29,669 bases of DNA, from positions 1-29,669 of the forward strand of contig CAZVPF010000037.1 of assembly GCA_964628195.1 (NCBI GenBank), read 5' to 3'. Shown here one piece after another: positions 1 through 7,311 of the stretch. The notes beneath the pieces were generated by a model, which did not search any database, had not been told where the DNA came from, and saw nothing but the letters and a program-made list of their open reading frames with translations. Origin of the DNA: CAZVPF01 sp964628195. GTDB lineage: Bacteria; Planctomycetota; Phycisphaerae; Sedimentisphaerales; Anaerohalosphaeraceae. The position numbers and the translations under genes are program-made. How positions within the stretch are numbered: position 1 is the first letter of the stretch; the number at the start of each line of letters is the position of its first letter.

Positions 1-20
1 GTATCGCGCAAGTCTTTTTT

Positions 21-596
21 GTGAATTTTTCAAAAATAATTGTGAATGGTTACAATTTGCCTTTTACGCCTTATCATTTCGGGGTCAACGGCTCGGTGGG
101 ACTTCTGCTGAGACGGTGGGTTGATTTGCCGATCTGCGTTCTGGCGAACGTCGCAATTGATGTCGAGGTTTTATGGATAGGGTTGTTTATAGGAAATTAT
201 CCGTATCACAGGTGGGCGCACAGCCTGTTCGGTGGGATAGTTGTCGGCGCGGTTTGGGGGCTTGGCTGTTATTATATTCCCTTTGTGAAGCGTTTCTTTG
301 GATGGGGTATGAGACTGTTCGGGCTCGAGTACAGGCCTGGTGCTGTTAAGGCCGTATTTTCGGGAATACTGGGTGCGCTGCTGCATGTGATAGTAGACGC
401 GTTTGACCATTTCGATCTGAATTTCTGGCGGCCGTGGGGCAGATGGCCTTCGAGGTGGATATACGGGAAGATAGATCCGAATGGTATAAAGGAATTATGT
501 CTCGCTTTCTGGGCGGGGGCAATCTTGATATACCTATTTATTATTGGCCGGAAAATTGTGCAAAGCAAAAAGCAGCGCATAAAAAATGGCGAATAG
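21..596 (+). CDS. multi-pass membrane protein, YdjM-like putative metal-dependent hydrolase
   Basis: The protein has about four hydrophobic segments (near residues 33-58, 68-90, 108-127 and 156-176) and a short basic tail. Conserved polar residues sit inside or next to them: H19 in a PFTPYHFG motif, D47, H63 and H67 in HRWAHS, then H122, D126, H130 and D132 in LLHVIVDAFDH. This spacing resembles the YdjM/DUF457 group of membrane-bound putative metal hydrolases, whose substrate is unknown. The start is uncertain. The first GTG in the window has no clear ribosome site, the frame is open to the window edge, and relatives usually begin just before the PFTPYHFG motif (a TTG at 57 would fit). It converges on the regulator at 644-1981. 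The family call is by motif only. Confidence 0.6.
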   Translation: MNFSKIIVNGYNLPFTPYHFGVNGSVGLLLRRWVDLPICVLANVAIDVEVLWIGLFIGNYPYHRWAHSLFGGIVVGAVWGLGCYYIPFVKRFFGWGMRLFGLEYRPGAVKAVFSGILGALLHVIVDAFDHFDLNFWRPWGRWPSRWIYGKIDPNGIKELCLAFWAGAILIYLFIIGRKIVQSKKQRIKNGE

Positions 597-643
597 ATTT
601 TTTCGGGCTGTTCTCGGTTTCAGGAGTTCGGGGTTTAGAACCG

Positions 644-1981
644 TCAGCCGATGGCTGTCTTTCTTGAAGGAGGTTTTAGAGGGGGCTTTAGCTGGATAGG
701 TCGTTTGTTCTTTTCGCGGAACTTGCGTGGTGTCATGCCGACGATCTCTTTGAACGTTCTTGTAAAGTAGCTCTGGTTATTATAGCCGACCTCAAAGCAA
801 ATTTGTGTGCAGCTTTTATCGGTAGCCAGCAGAAGCTGTTTGGCGTTGGATATCCGCACGCTGGTGAGGTAGTCTACAAGGGTGATTCCCATTTCTTCCT
901 TGAAGAGGTGCGCAAGCCGCGAGACACTTAGAAAAGCAGCTTTGGCGATATCAGCAAGGGTTATCTGCTGGTCGTAGTGGGCCTCGATGAAGTCAATAGC
1001 GGGCTTTATCTGCGTCATCTTGCCTCGGTCCTGGGCGTTGTAGACACTGTCGATGAAATCGTTGAGCGCGCTGCTGATCCAGGCGCAAAGGTTTTCCTGT
1101 GTTTCTATGCTCAAAACGGTGTTGATATAGTGCAGGTTCTTTTCGAGCAGCAGGTTGATATCGACCCCGCCCTCAGCGGCGGAACGGCTGAGGATACTGA
1201 GCAGTTCAACCATGCGGCCCTTTAGGGTATTAAGGTCACCGGGGTTGTGGATCAAAATCGTGCCGAGCATCGAGTTTAGTATTTCGCGGGCACCGGTTTT
1301 GTCGCCTATTTTGACCTTTCCGATAAGCTCGCGTTCACTGTCATAAGGGTACTTATTGTCGATACCGATCTTTTTACTTTCCTGTATGAACTCATTGATC
1401 TCGGCCTGCTGTTCGGCAATTTTTCTTCGCCAGTTGGCCACGCGGGGGTCGAGCTGGGCGGTCTGGTAGAGCAGGATATAGAGAAACTCGGCGGCTTCGT
1501 GAATGCGTCTGCCCGTTATCGTGGGCAGTTCCTGGGCCGCTTTGATGAGTTCCGGTCGGTTTATACGCAAGCCGCGAAGACGTTTGAGTATGTCCTGTTC
1601 GATGTCGTCGTTATAGGGCTCCCACAGGCAGCGTCCGAAGAACATGCCCCCGAGAGGGTTGTCACGGTCCATGATGGGGACGCAAACGACCACGACACCG
1701 GCGTGGCAGAGAGATATGTATGGCTGGCCGGTCTCGATGGAGATATTGAGACTGCGGATACGATCCTGTTTGCATCGACCAGCCCCTGTAGCCGACCCCT
1801 TGACCAAGCGGCAGAATTCCGGGTAGCAACCCCTGCTGCACATGTTACGCACGGTTTTGCCGTCAATCCGGGTGGTTTCAAGGCTGGTGGCGAAATTGTT
1901 GTAAAAAACGGTCTCAATCTGCCTGAAATGTTCCTTAGTCAGGTGATCGAACAGGTCATTGTCATATTTTGCTTTAGCCAT
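644..1981 (-). CDS. PocR-domain AraC-family transcriptional regulator
   Basis: The N-terminal part (about 8-165) is a PocR-type sensory domain with a characteristic cysteine set: C48, C52 and C57 in CSRGCYPEFC, then C70, C92 in LCHAG, and C100. PocR domains bind small hydrocarbon ligands such as propanediol-type molecules in known regulators; the cysteines may carry a metal or disulfides. The middle (about 170-320) is a predicted helical linker. The C-terminus (about 322-425) is a two-helix-turn-helix AraC/XylS DNA-binding domain with ITLADIAKAAFLSVSRLAHLFKEE and the typical GYNNQSYFTRTFKEIVGMTPRKFR end. The ATG at 1981 has GGAG upstream. It is transcribed alone, divergently from the lipoprotein operon, and a dyad over its ribosome site suggests autoregulation. 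The metabolic target is not evident from the neighbours. Confidence 0.9.
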   Translation of the reverse strand: MAKAKYDNDLFDHLTKEHFRQIETVFYNNFATSLETTRIDGKTVRNMCSRGCYPEFCRLVKGSATGAGRCKQDRIRSLNISIETGQPYISLCHAGVVVVCVPIMDRDNPLGGMFFGRCLWEPYNDDIEQDILKRLRGLRINRPELIKAAQELPTITGRRIHEAAEFLYILLYQTAQLDPRVANWRRKIAEQQAEINEFIQESKKIGIDNKYPYDSERELIGKVKIGDKTGAREILNSMLGTILIHNPGDLNTLKGRMVELLSILSRSAAEGGVDINLLLEKNLHYINTVLSIETQENLCAWISSALNDFIDSVYNAQDRGKMTQIKPAIDFIEAHYDQQITLADIAKAAFLSVSRLAHLFKEEMGITLVDYLTSVRISNAKQLLLATDKSCTQICFEVGYNNQSYFTRTFKEIVGMTPRKFREKNKRPIQLKPPLKPPSRKTAIG

Positions 1982-1985
1982 ATTG

Positions 1986-2001
1986 TGTTACTCCAGTAAC
2001 A
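1986..2001. promoter_or_regulatory. perfect dyad TGTTACTCCAGTAACA over the AraC-family gene ribosome site
   Basis: Seven-base arms separated by CC form a perfect 16-bp inverted repeat. On the minus strand its centre holds GGAG, the probable ribosome binding site of the regulator starting at 1981. It could be an autoregulatory operator or an RNA hairpin hiding the ribosome site. It is seen directly in the sequence; the function is inferred. Confidence 0.45.
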
Positions 2002-2011
2002 GCAAAAATTT

Positions 2012-2040
2012 AATATATCAAATTCAGCAAGATAGTGCAA
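2012..2040 (-). promoter_or_regulatory. candidate promoter of the PocR-AraC gene
   Basis: Read on the minus strand there is TTGCAC (2040-2035), a 17-base spacer and TATATT (2017-2012), about 30 bases before the ATG at 1981. The -35 is poor and the -10 is fair. Confidence 0.35.
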
Positions 2041-2106
2041 GGTTAATTTTCTAGAAAACAGAAAATAATAAAAAGCGTATTATAAACCATGAATTTTCGA
2101 CTTGAA

Positions 2107-2135
2107 TTGACAGTAATCTTTTGTGCGGGTATTAT
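2107..2135 (+). promoter_or_regulatory. strong sigma70-type promoter of the lipoprotein-tsaD-nnrD operon
   Basis: A consensus TTGACA (2107-2112), exactly 17 bases, then TATTAT (2130-2135). The expected start of transcription is about 2142, only two or three bases before the ATG at 2145, so the mRNA would be essentially leaderless and the GAAGG at 2136-2140 would not be transcribed. Confidence 0.65.
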
Positions 2136-2144
2136 GAAGGTTCT

Positions 2145-2939
2145 ATGAGCAGATTTCGTTATACACCTTTAATCATATTGTTGCCGGCACTGGCCATTAT
2201 AGGCTGTGCCGGTGCCCAAAAAAGCAAACCCGACCCGGTATCGGTGGAAGGACTGACAATTGAGGATATAAAACCCAGGTTGTCCGCAAAGTCAGTGAAA
2301 ACCGTGTACATGCAGCTCAATATATACGAAATCGCCAGGGCAGATTTTACGAAACTTGACAATATCTATGAAGAGTTGATGACCGAGCCGCTGAGGTTTA
2401 TGAACAAGCAGTCTTTTGACAAAAACGGCTTTAAGGCCGGGTACGGCAATTTTGCAATGCTAAACAGCCTGCTGGAGAAACTGGAACAGGTCGGGGCCCA
2501 CAGGAGAGCAAACAACATGCTCATTTTTTTTGACGCTCGTGGTGATGACATAACCGCCAGGAGGATAACTGAACCAAGAACCGTTTTTTACACCGACAAG
2601 AGCGGGGCTTTCCGCGGAAGCGACCTCGAGTTCGGAAAACTCGTTTTCCACATAAAGGCCAAACCAAGCGAACAGGTCAGGGGACTGGCGGAAGTTAAAA
2701 TAGTCCCGGCATACAAGCCCGGCAGCGACGGCGGTATTATAAATCCGGCCCGAGCAGAAACAGGCCAGGTAATATTCCCGTCAATGGCAACGGCTCTGAA
2801 CATGGGCGTGGGGGATTTCATGCTTATCGGCCCACAGGCAGTTTCAGATGAATTGAACCTCTCGAACCTGTTCTTTACGTCCCAGGAAATGGATATAGTT
2901 TACATGTATATGTTCATCTGTACAGGTGTGGAGGGCTGA
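2145..2939 (+). CDS. exported lipoprotein of unknown function
   Basis: The protein begins MSRFRYTP followed by a hydrophobic stretch and the lipobox AIIGC, so it should be cleaved and lipid-anchored. About 240 residues of mature protein follow, mixed alpha/beta, without any motif I recognise. The segment around VYMQLNIYEIARADF and the later AEVKIVPAYKPG...GQVIFPSMA loosely recalls secretin-like beta modules, which is only an impression. I chose the ATG at 2145 because it gives a normal signal peptide; an in-frame TTG at 2121 would add eight residues and lies inside the promoter. It is the first gene of the operon and its stop is 6 bases before the DUF362 gene. Confidence 0.7.
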   Translation: MSRFRYTPLIILLPALAIIGCAGAQKSKPDPVSVEGLTIEDIKPRLSAKSVKTVYMQLNIYEIARADFTKLDNIYEELMTEPLRFMNKQSFDKNGFKAGYGNFAMLNSLLEKLEQVGAHRRANNMLIFFDARGDDITARRITEPRTVFYTDKSGAFRGSDLEFGKLVFHIKAKPSEQVRGLAEVKIVPAYKPGSDGGIINPARAETGQVIFPSMATALNMGVGDFMLIGPQAVSDELNLSNLFFTSQEMDIVYMYMFICTGVEG

Positions 2940-2945
2940 TCGGCA

Positions 2946-3908
2946 ATGCAGGAGTATAAAGTCGCCCTCACTGCCTGTGAAAATTACGAAAGACAGAATG
3001 TAAGGCAGGCCCTGTTAAGACAATTTGAATTGCTTGGAGGAGTTGGCAAGTTCATACTCCCCGGGGAAACCGTGCTGCTGAAGCCCAACTTTATCGCCGC
3101 GAAAACCACCGAAAAACCGGCCCAGACACACCCAGCGATAATCTGCGAAATTGCCCGGATAGTCAAAGAAGCGGGTGCAAGTCCTCTGCTCGGCGACTCG
3201 CCGGCGTGGAACGATATAAACACCTGTATCAACGCGCTTGGCATTAAGGACGAGCTGGAAAACATCGGGGTGGAAACGGTTAAATTTGGTCGCGGTAAAA
3301 ATGTCCCAATTGACGGCGGCAGCATTAATATCTGCCAAACCGCTCTTAGCGTCGACAAAATAATTAACTTGCCCAAGCTAAAAAGTCACCAGCAGCTTTG
3401 GGCGAGTTTCGCTATAAAGAATATGTTCGGAATTGTTCCCGGTAAACTTAAAGCCTTTCTTCACTTTTCACGCGGCGGGGACGAGAGTCGCTTCTGTCGA
3501 ATGCTTATAGATATTTACCGCGCCTGTCCGCCTGCAGTCAATATAATAGACGGTGTGGTCGCAATGCAGGGGCCGGGACCAATTAACGGGTATCCAAAAG
3601 AGCTGGGCTTTATCGTGGGCGGTGTGGATCCTGTTGCCTGTGAACTTGTCTGCTGCAAAGTATTGGACTGCGACCCCGCGAAATTACCAATAATCCGAAC
3701 CGCAGGGCAGATGGAATTCGGCTGTCCCGACCTGGAAAGCATAGATATTCTCGGGGACCGTATTGAAAACCTCAAATGCACGGATTTTCTATGGGCCGAG
3801 CAGATACCTATCAAATTCTCATTGATAAGGGTTTGCAGGAGCATATCAAGGCAGGTTATACTCTTGCTTAAAAACCGGCCAAAAACCACACGAACCAAAA
3901 AAGGATAA
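2946..3908 (+). CDS. DUF362 family protein
   Basis: The sequence matches the DUF362 family throughout: an early VLLKPNFI, THPAIICEIARIVKEAGA, GDSPAW, then INLPKLKSHQQLWASFAIKNMFGIVPGK and the late GFIVGGVDPVACELVCCKVL. Members are often fused to 4Fe-4S ferredoxin domains, but this one (320 residues) has no CxxCxxC cluster and ends with a basic tail, so it is the stand-alone form. The biochemical role of the family is not settled. A GGAGG lies about 11 bases upstream of the ATG. It follows the lipoprotein gene closely and ends 2 bases before tsaD, so it is co-transcribed with both. Confidence 0.85.
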   Translation: MQEYKVALTACENYERQNVRQALLRQFELLGGVGKFILPGETVLLKPNFIAAKTTEKPAQTHPAIICEIARIVKEAGASPLLGDSPAWNDINTCINALGIKDELENIGVETVKFGRGKNVPIDGGSINICQTALSVDKIINLPKLKSHQQLWASFAIKNMFGIVPGKLKAFLHFSRGGDESRFCRMLIDIYRACPPAVNIIDGVVAMQGPGPINGYPKELGFIVGGVDPVACELVCCKVLDCDPAKLPIIRTAGQMEFGCPDLESIDILGDRIENLKCTDFLWAEQIPIKFSLIRVCRSISRQVILLLKNRPKTTRTKKG

Positions 3909-3910
3909 GC

Positions 3911-4945
3911 ATGGAGAAGCAAGTAAACATTCTCGGCATCGAGACAAGCTGCGATGAGACCGCGGCGGCGGTGGTCACCGACGGCAGGGAGATCAAATCC
4001 TCCGTCGTCTCCTCACAGGTCGATCTGCACATTGAATACGGAGGGGTAGTTCCCGAGATAGCCTCCAGAGCCCACATCGAAAAGATTTACCCGGTCGTCA
4101 AACAGGCTCTTGAAAAGGCACAGGTCGATCTCTTTGATATAGATGCAATAGCTGTTGCGAACCGGCCGGGGCTTACCATCTCCCTGGTGGTGGGAGTCAT
4201 GGCAGCAAAAACCTTAGCATTTGCAATCAATAAACCCCTTATCGGCATCAACCATGTTCATGCACACCTTCAATCGGCCATGCTTGACGAAGAGAGCATA
4301 GAACTTCCCGGGGTGGCACTTATCGTATCAGGCGGTCATACCAATCTTTACCAATGCAAAGACGCGATCGACCTGAGGCTTATCGGCAGAACAATTGACG
4401 ACGCCGCCGGAGAAGCCTTCGATAAGGTGGCGTCCATACTGAAGCTGCCCTATCCGGGCGGTCCGAGCATTGAAAAATGTGCGAGAAACGGCAACCCCGA
4501 CGCTGTGCGGTTCCCCCGGTCCATGCTCGACAAGGAGAACTTCGACTTTTCCTTTAGCGGCATTAAGACGGCTGTGCTGTACCACTGCAAAGGTCAGGAC
4601 ATGAAGGGCAAAAACGGTGTTGAATCCATGAGTGAAAGCGAGATTGCCGATATCGCTGCAAGCTTCCAGTCGGCGGTGGTGGAAATTCTGGTCGAAAAGA
4701 CCCGCCGGGCAGCGAAAAGCTGCGAGGGAAAAACCGTCCTTCTTGGCGGAGGTGTAGCGGCAAATACCGCTCTTCGCGAGGAAATGGCAAAGATGTGCGA
4801 AAGTGAAAAATTCAAATTGCTGGTTGCCCCCCGGCCCCTTTGCACGGATAATGGGGCAATGATTGCCTCGCTCGGATATTACTATTACCGGGCGGGCAGG
4901 TTCTCGGACCTTTCACTCGAACCGAGTGCATCGGCAGAGGGGTAA
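3911..4945 (+). CDS. tsaD: tRNA N6-adenosine threonylcarbamoyltransferase TsaD
   Basis: TsaD transfers the threonylcarbamoyl group from TC-AMP to A37 of ANN-decoding tRNAs, working in the cytoplasm with TsaB, TsaE and TsaC. The 344 residues cover the whole Kae1/Qri7 fold: ILGIETSCDET at the start, the metal ligands H115 and H119 in NHVHAHLQSA, the glycine loop VSGGHTNL, the GEAFDKVASILKLPYPGGP signature, FSFSGIKTAV, and D313 in the C-terminal CTDNGAMIA motif. AAAGGA precedes the ATG. Usual GPG in the early loop reads RPG here (ANRPGLTISLVVG), probably tolerated. It is the third gene of the operon; TsaB, TsaC and TsaE are not in the window. Confidence 0.97.
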   Translation: MEKQVNILGIETSCDETAAAVVTDGREIKSSVVSSQVDLHIEYGGVVPEIASRAHIEKIYPVVKQALEKAQVDLFDIDAIAVANRPGLTISLVVGVMAAKTLAFAINKPLIGINHVHAHLQSAMLDEESIELPGVALIVSGGHTNLYQCKDAIDLRLIGRTIDDAAGEAFDKVASILKLPYPGGPSIEKCARNGNPDAVRFPRSMLDKENFDFSFSGIKTAVLYHCKGQDMKGKNGVESMSESEIADIAASFQSAVVEILVEKTRRAAKSCEGKTVLLGGGVAANTALREEMAKMCESEKFKLLVAPRPLCTDNGAMIASLGYYYYRAGRFSDLSLEPSASAEG

Positions 4946-4965
4946 GTAGACAAACTTTATATAAA

Positions 4966-5727
4966 ATGGACATTAGCAAAATACAAAAATTGCTTGAGGA
5001 CGTCAAAGCAGGCAGCGTCGATATTAACTCCGCCGTCGAAAAGATAAAACGTCTGCCTTTTGAGGATATCGGGTTTGCAAGGCTTGACCACCACAGGTCA
5101 CTCCGCTGCGGCTTCCCGGAAGTTATATACTGCCCGGGCAAGAGTATAGAGCAAATACTCACGATTTTCGAGAGGCTCGCGGCAAGCGGTGCAAATGTAC
5201 TGGCCAGCAGGGCAGATGCGAATATTTACGAAAATCTTGTCGAAACAGGCAAATACGAAGGCATTGAATACGAGCCGCTTGGAAAGACACTTTTCTATAA
5301 GCAAACCGAGATGCAGCCGTGTGAAGGTTATATCGCCATTGTCTCCGGCGGCACAAGCGATACACCTGTCGCAATGGAGGCAAAGGCTACGGCTGAGGCT
5401 CTGGGCCAAAGGGTAGAAATGGTCTGTGACGCGGGCGTTGCGGGCCTGCACCGGTTATTGCCATGTCTTGAGACACTGCAAAAAGCGAACGTCGTCATCG
5501 CCGTAGCCGGAATGGAAGGCGCCCTGGCAAGCGTTGTCGGCGGACTTGTCGATTGCCCGGTCATTGCCGTGCCCACGAGTGTCGGATATGGTGCGAACTT
5601 TAACGGCCTTGCGGCACTTCTCGCTATGCTAAACAGCTGCGCTTCAGGTGTGACCGTTGTCAACATCGACAACGGCTTTGGCGCGGCTTACAGTGCAAGC
5701 CTTATCAACAGGAAGATCAGCAAATGA
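4966..5727 (+). CDS. larB: nickel-pincer cofactor biosynthesis protein LarB
   Basis: LarB carboxylates the pyridinium ring of nicotinic acid adenine dinucleotide and hydrolyses the phosphoanhydride, the first step toward the nickel-pincer nucleotide of lactate racemase and its relatives. The 253-residue protein has the usual N-terminal helical part (FEDIGFARLDHHRSLRCGFPEVIYCPGK) and the C-terminal AIR-carboxylase-like part with SGGTSDTPVAMEA, CDAGVAGLHRLL, GMEGALASVVGGL and PVIAVPTSVGYGA. C225 in NSCASGVTVVNIDNGFGAA corresponds to the catalytic cysteine that forms the pyridine adduct. Its end overlaps the nnrD start by four bases (ATGA). larC, larE and larA are not in the window. Confidence 0.93.
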   Translation: MDISKIQKLLEDVKAGSVDINSAVEKIKRLPFEDIGFARLDHHRSLRCGFPEVIYCPGKSIEQILTIFERLAASGANVLASRADANIYENLVETGKYEGIEYEPLGKTLFYKQTEMQPCEGYIAIVSGGTSDTPVAMEAKATAEALGQRVEMVCDAGVAGLHRLLPCLETLQKANVVIAVAGMEGALASVVGGLVDCPVIAVPTSVGYGANFNGLAALLAMLNSCASGVTVVNIDNGFGAAYSASLINRKISK

Positions 5728-6596
5728 AGGGGAAAATGCAGCAAATAACAGAAGTGCCGAAAATCCCAAACCGCAAAGCCGACTCCCACAAAGGCACCTT
5801 CGGCAAGGTTTTGATCGCCGCCGGTTCCAACGGAATGACAGGTGCGGCAGTGCTCGTCGGTAAAGCCGCCCTGCACGCAGGCTCCGGGCTGGTAAAAGTC
5901 GCGACGCCCAAATCCTCCCAGCCCATTGTCGCCGGAAGTGAGTGCTGCTATACCACAGCCCCCCTGCCGGAAGACCGTAACGGGCAATTCTCATCGAAGG
6001 CGGTTTTGGGGCTGTCCAACCTTGCCGCCGATCATGACATAACAGCAATGGGACCTGGATGCGGGACAGGTGCGGGAGTTAAAGACTGCATAGTAAAACT
6101 TACGCAAACAGAAAATATCAAGCTCGTCGTCGACGCCGACGGACTTAACTGCCTGGCGAAGGTCAAAGGCTGGCAAAGCCGCAGAAGGGCCCAAATGATA
6201 CTCACACCGCATCCGGGCGAAATGGCAAGGCTCTGGAAAAACCTGTTTCGTACCCCCCTGCCGTCCGACCGCAAAGAACAGGCTCTGCGAACCGCCGCCG
6301 AGACCGGCACCGTGGTAGTCCTGAAAGGCGCCGGCACTGTTGCAGCAGGTTCAAATCAATACTATGTAAACCGGACCGGCAATCCCGGCATGGCAACGGC
6401 GGGCAGCGGAGATGTGCTGACCGGAATAATAACTTCACTTTGGGGGCAGGGACTTTGTGCTTTTGACGCGGCAGTTGCGGGTGTTTACCTGCACGGCAGG
6501 GCCGGTGACATAGCTGCGGAAAAATATGGTCAAAACTACATAACGGCAATTGAAATAATCGAATGTCTGAGTGAGGCTTTCGAGGATGTAACTTAA
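5724..6596 (+). CDS. nnrD: ADP/ATP-dependent (S)-NAD(P)H-hydrate dehydratase NnrD
   Basis: NnrD repairs hydrated NAD(P)H by ADP- or ATP-dependent dehydration. The ribokinase-like fold is clear: SHKGTFGKVLIAAGSNGMTGAAVLVGKAALHAGSGLV near the start, DADGLN at 137-142, LTPHPGEMARL at 160-170, then GNPGMATAGSGDVLTG with the catalytic D230. The protein (290 residues) lacks the N-terminal NnrE epimerase domain that is fused in E. coli, so the epimerase must be elsewhere. The ATG at 5724 overlaps the larB stop; a second ATG at 5736, preceded by AAGGGG, is an equally good start. Coupling to larB links two enzymes that act on nicotinamide dinucleotides. Confidence 0.94.
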   Translation: MKGKMQQITEVPKIPNRKADSHKGTFGKVLIAAGSNGMTGAAVLVGKAALHAGSGLVKVATPKSSQPIVAGSECCYTTAPLPEDRNGQFSSKAVLGLSNLAADHDITAMGPGCGTGAGVKDCIVKLTQTENIKLVVDADGLNCLAKVKGWQSRRRAQMILTPHPGEMARLWKNLFRTPLPSDRKEQALRTAAETGTVVVLKGAGTVAAGSNQYYVNRTGNPGMATAGSGDVLTGIITSLWGQGLCAFDAAVAGVYLHGRAGDIAAEKYGQNYITAIEIIECLSEAFEDVT

Positions 6597-6627
6597 TTAT
6601 TCAGTTTTCAGAGAAAGAGAGGTTAAC

Positions 6628-6969
6628 ATGAGCAGTGATGTAAAAGAATTTTATCAGAAATTTGCAAAAGACTCGGAAAAAATGAAGGCCCAGATGCCGG
6701 AAATGATCAACGGCTTTATGGCTTTCTTCGGTAAAGTTATGGGTGACGGAGCAATGAGCGTCAAGGAAAAGGAGATGGTCGCACTGGGCATAGCCCTCGG
6801 AATTCAGTGCGAGCCGTGTATTCTGCTGCATGTCAAGAAGTGCCTGGACGCAGGGGTCACAAAGGAACAGATACTCGAGGTCTGCGGTGTCGCGGCGATG
6901 ATGGCAGGCGGACCTGGCTTCACGCACGCACCGATGGTAATGGACGCACTGGAAGCAAACGGCCAATAG
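6628..6969 (+). CDS. carboxymuconolactone decarboxylase/AhpD-like family protein
   Basis: A 113-residue all-helical protein of the CMD/AhpD superfamily. The redox-type motif is C61-E-P-C64-xxx-H68, embedded in GIALGIQCEPCILLHVKKCLDAG, followed by the typical EILEVCGVAAMMAGGPGFTHAPMVMDAL. Members with CxxC-x3-H can act as thiol peroxidases or thiol-disulfide oxidoreductases. Expected size for a single-domain member is about 100-120 residues, so it is complete. A purine-rich GAGAGG lies about 8 bases upstream. It is the last gene of the operon and is followed by a terminator at 7001-7037. The substrate is unknown. Confidence 0.88.
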   Translation: MSSDVKEFYQKFAKDSEKMKAQMPEMINGFMAFFGKVMGDGAMSVKEKEMVALGIALGIQCEPCILLHVKKCLDAGVTKEQILEVCGVAAMMAGGPGFTHAPMVMDALEANGQ

Positions 6970-7000
6970 GCGACTTTTGCTGTCCTCAATTTACGCATAA

Positions 7001-7037
7001 AACCTGCTGTTGTTTAAGGACTTCGGCAGGTTTTTTT
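7001..7037 (+). terminator. rho-independent terminator of the tsaD-nnrD operon
   Basis: AACCTGC (7001-7007) pairs perfectly with GCAGGTT (7026-7032); the 18-nt loop is long. The descending arm runs straight into seven Ts and a further T-rich tract. Confidence 0.7.
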
Positions 7038-7213
7038 CTTTTTTTTCTAATTTTTTTCTGCCCGATTATCAGTATTAATACTTATGATTATATCGTTACG
7101 GCACGCTTTTCCAGTACTGTGGACAAGTATTGCCCTAAACCCGGATTATTATAAGACCGAAAATAGTATTGTTAACTAAAATAATTAGAATCTTATGCCC
7201 GGCTGATCGTTAT

Positions 7214-7242
7214 TTGCAAGCCGCAGCTTTATTTATTATATA
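7214..7242 (+). promoter_or_regulatory. candidate promoter of the glycosyltransferase gene
   Basis: TTGCAA (7214-7219), 17 bases, TATATA (7237-7242). This would give a leader of about 60 bases ending in GAGAGG, 7 bases before the ATG at 7312. Match to consensus is moderate and the region is AT-rich. Confidence 0.35.
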
Positions 7243-7311
7243 TTAAGTATCGAACGGCAGGAGTAGGAAACAGCCGGTAAGGATCAAAACTCGCATAAGA
7301 GAGGAAATAGT

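Larger units (their letters stand above)
6970..7311. other. non-coding gap before the glycosyltransferase gene
   Basis: This 342-bp AT-rich gap contains the operon terminator, a perfect 12-bp palindrome AGTATTAATACT at 7071-7082, and a candidate promoter near 7214-7242. I see no convincing small gene or RNA in it. Confidence 0.5.

Noticed and set aside
640..665. Short stem CAGCC/GGCTG between the two convergent genes as a terminator
   Set aside because: Five base pairs with an imperfect T tract, overlapping the 3' end of the regulator gene; too weak to call.
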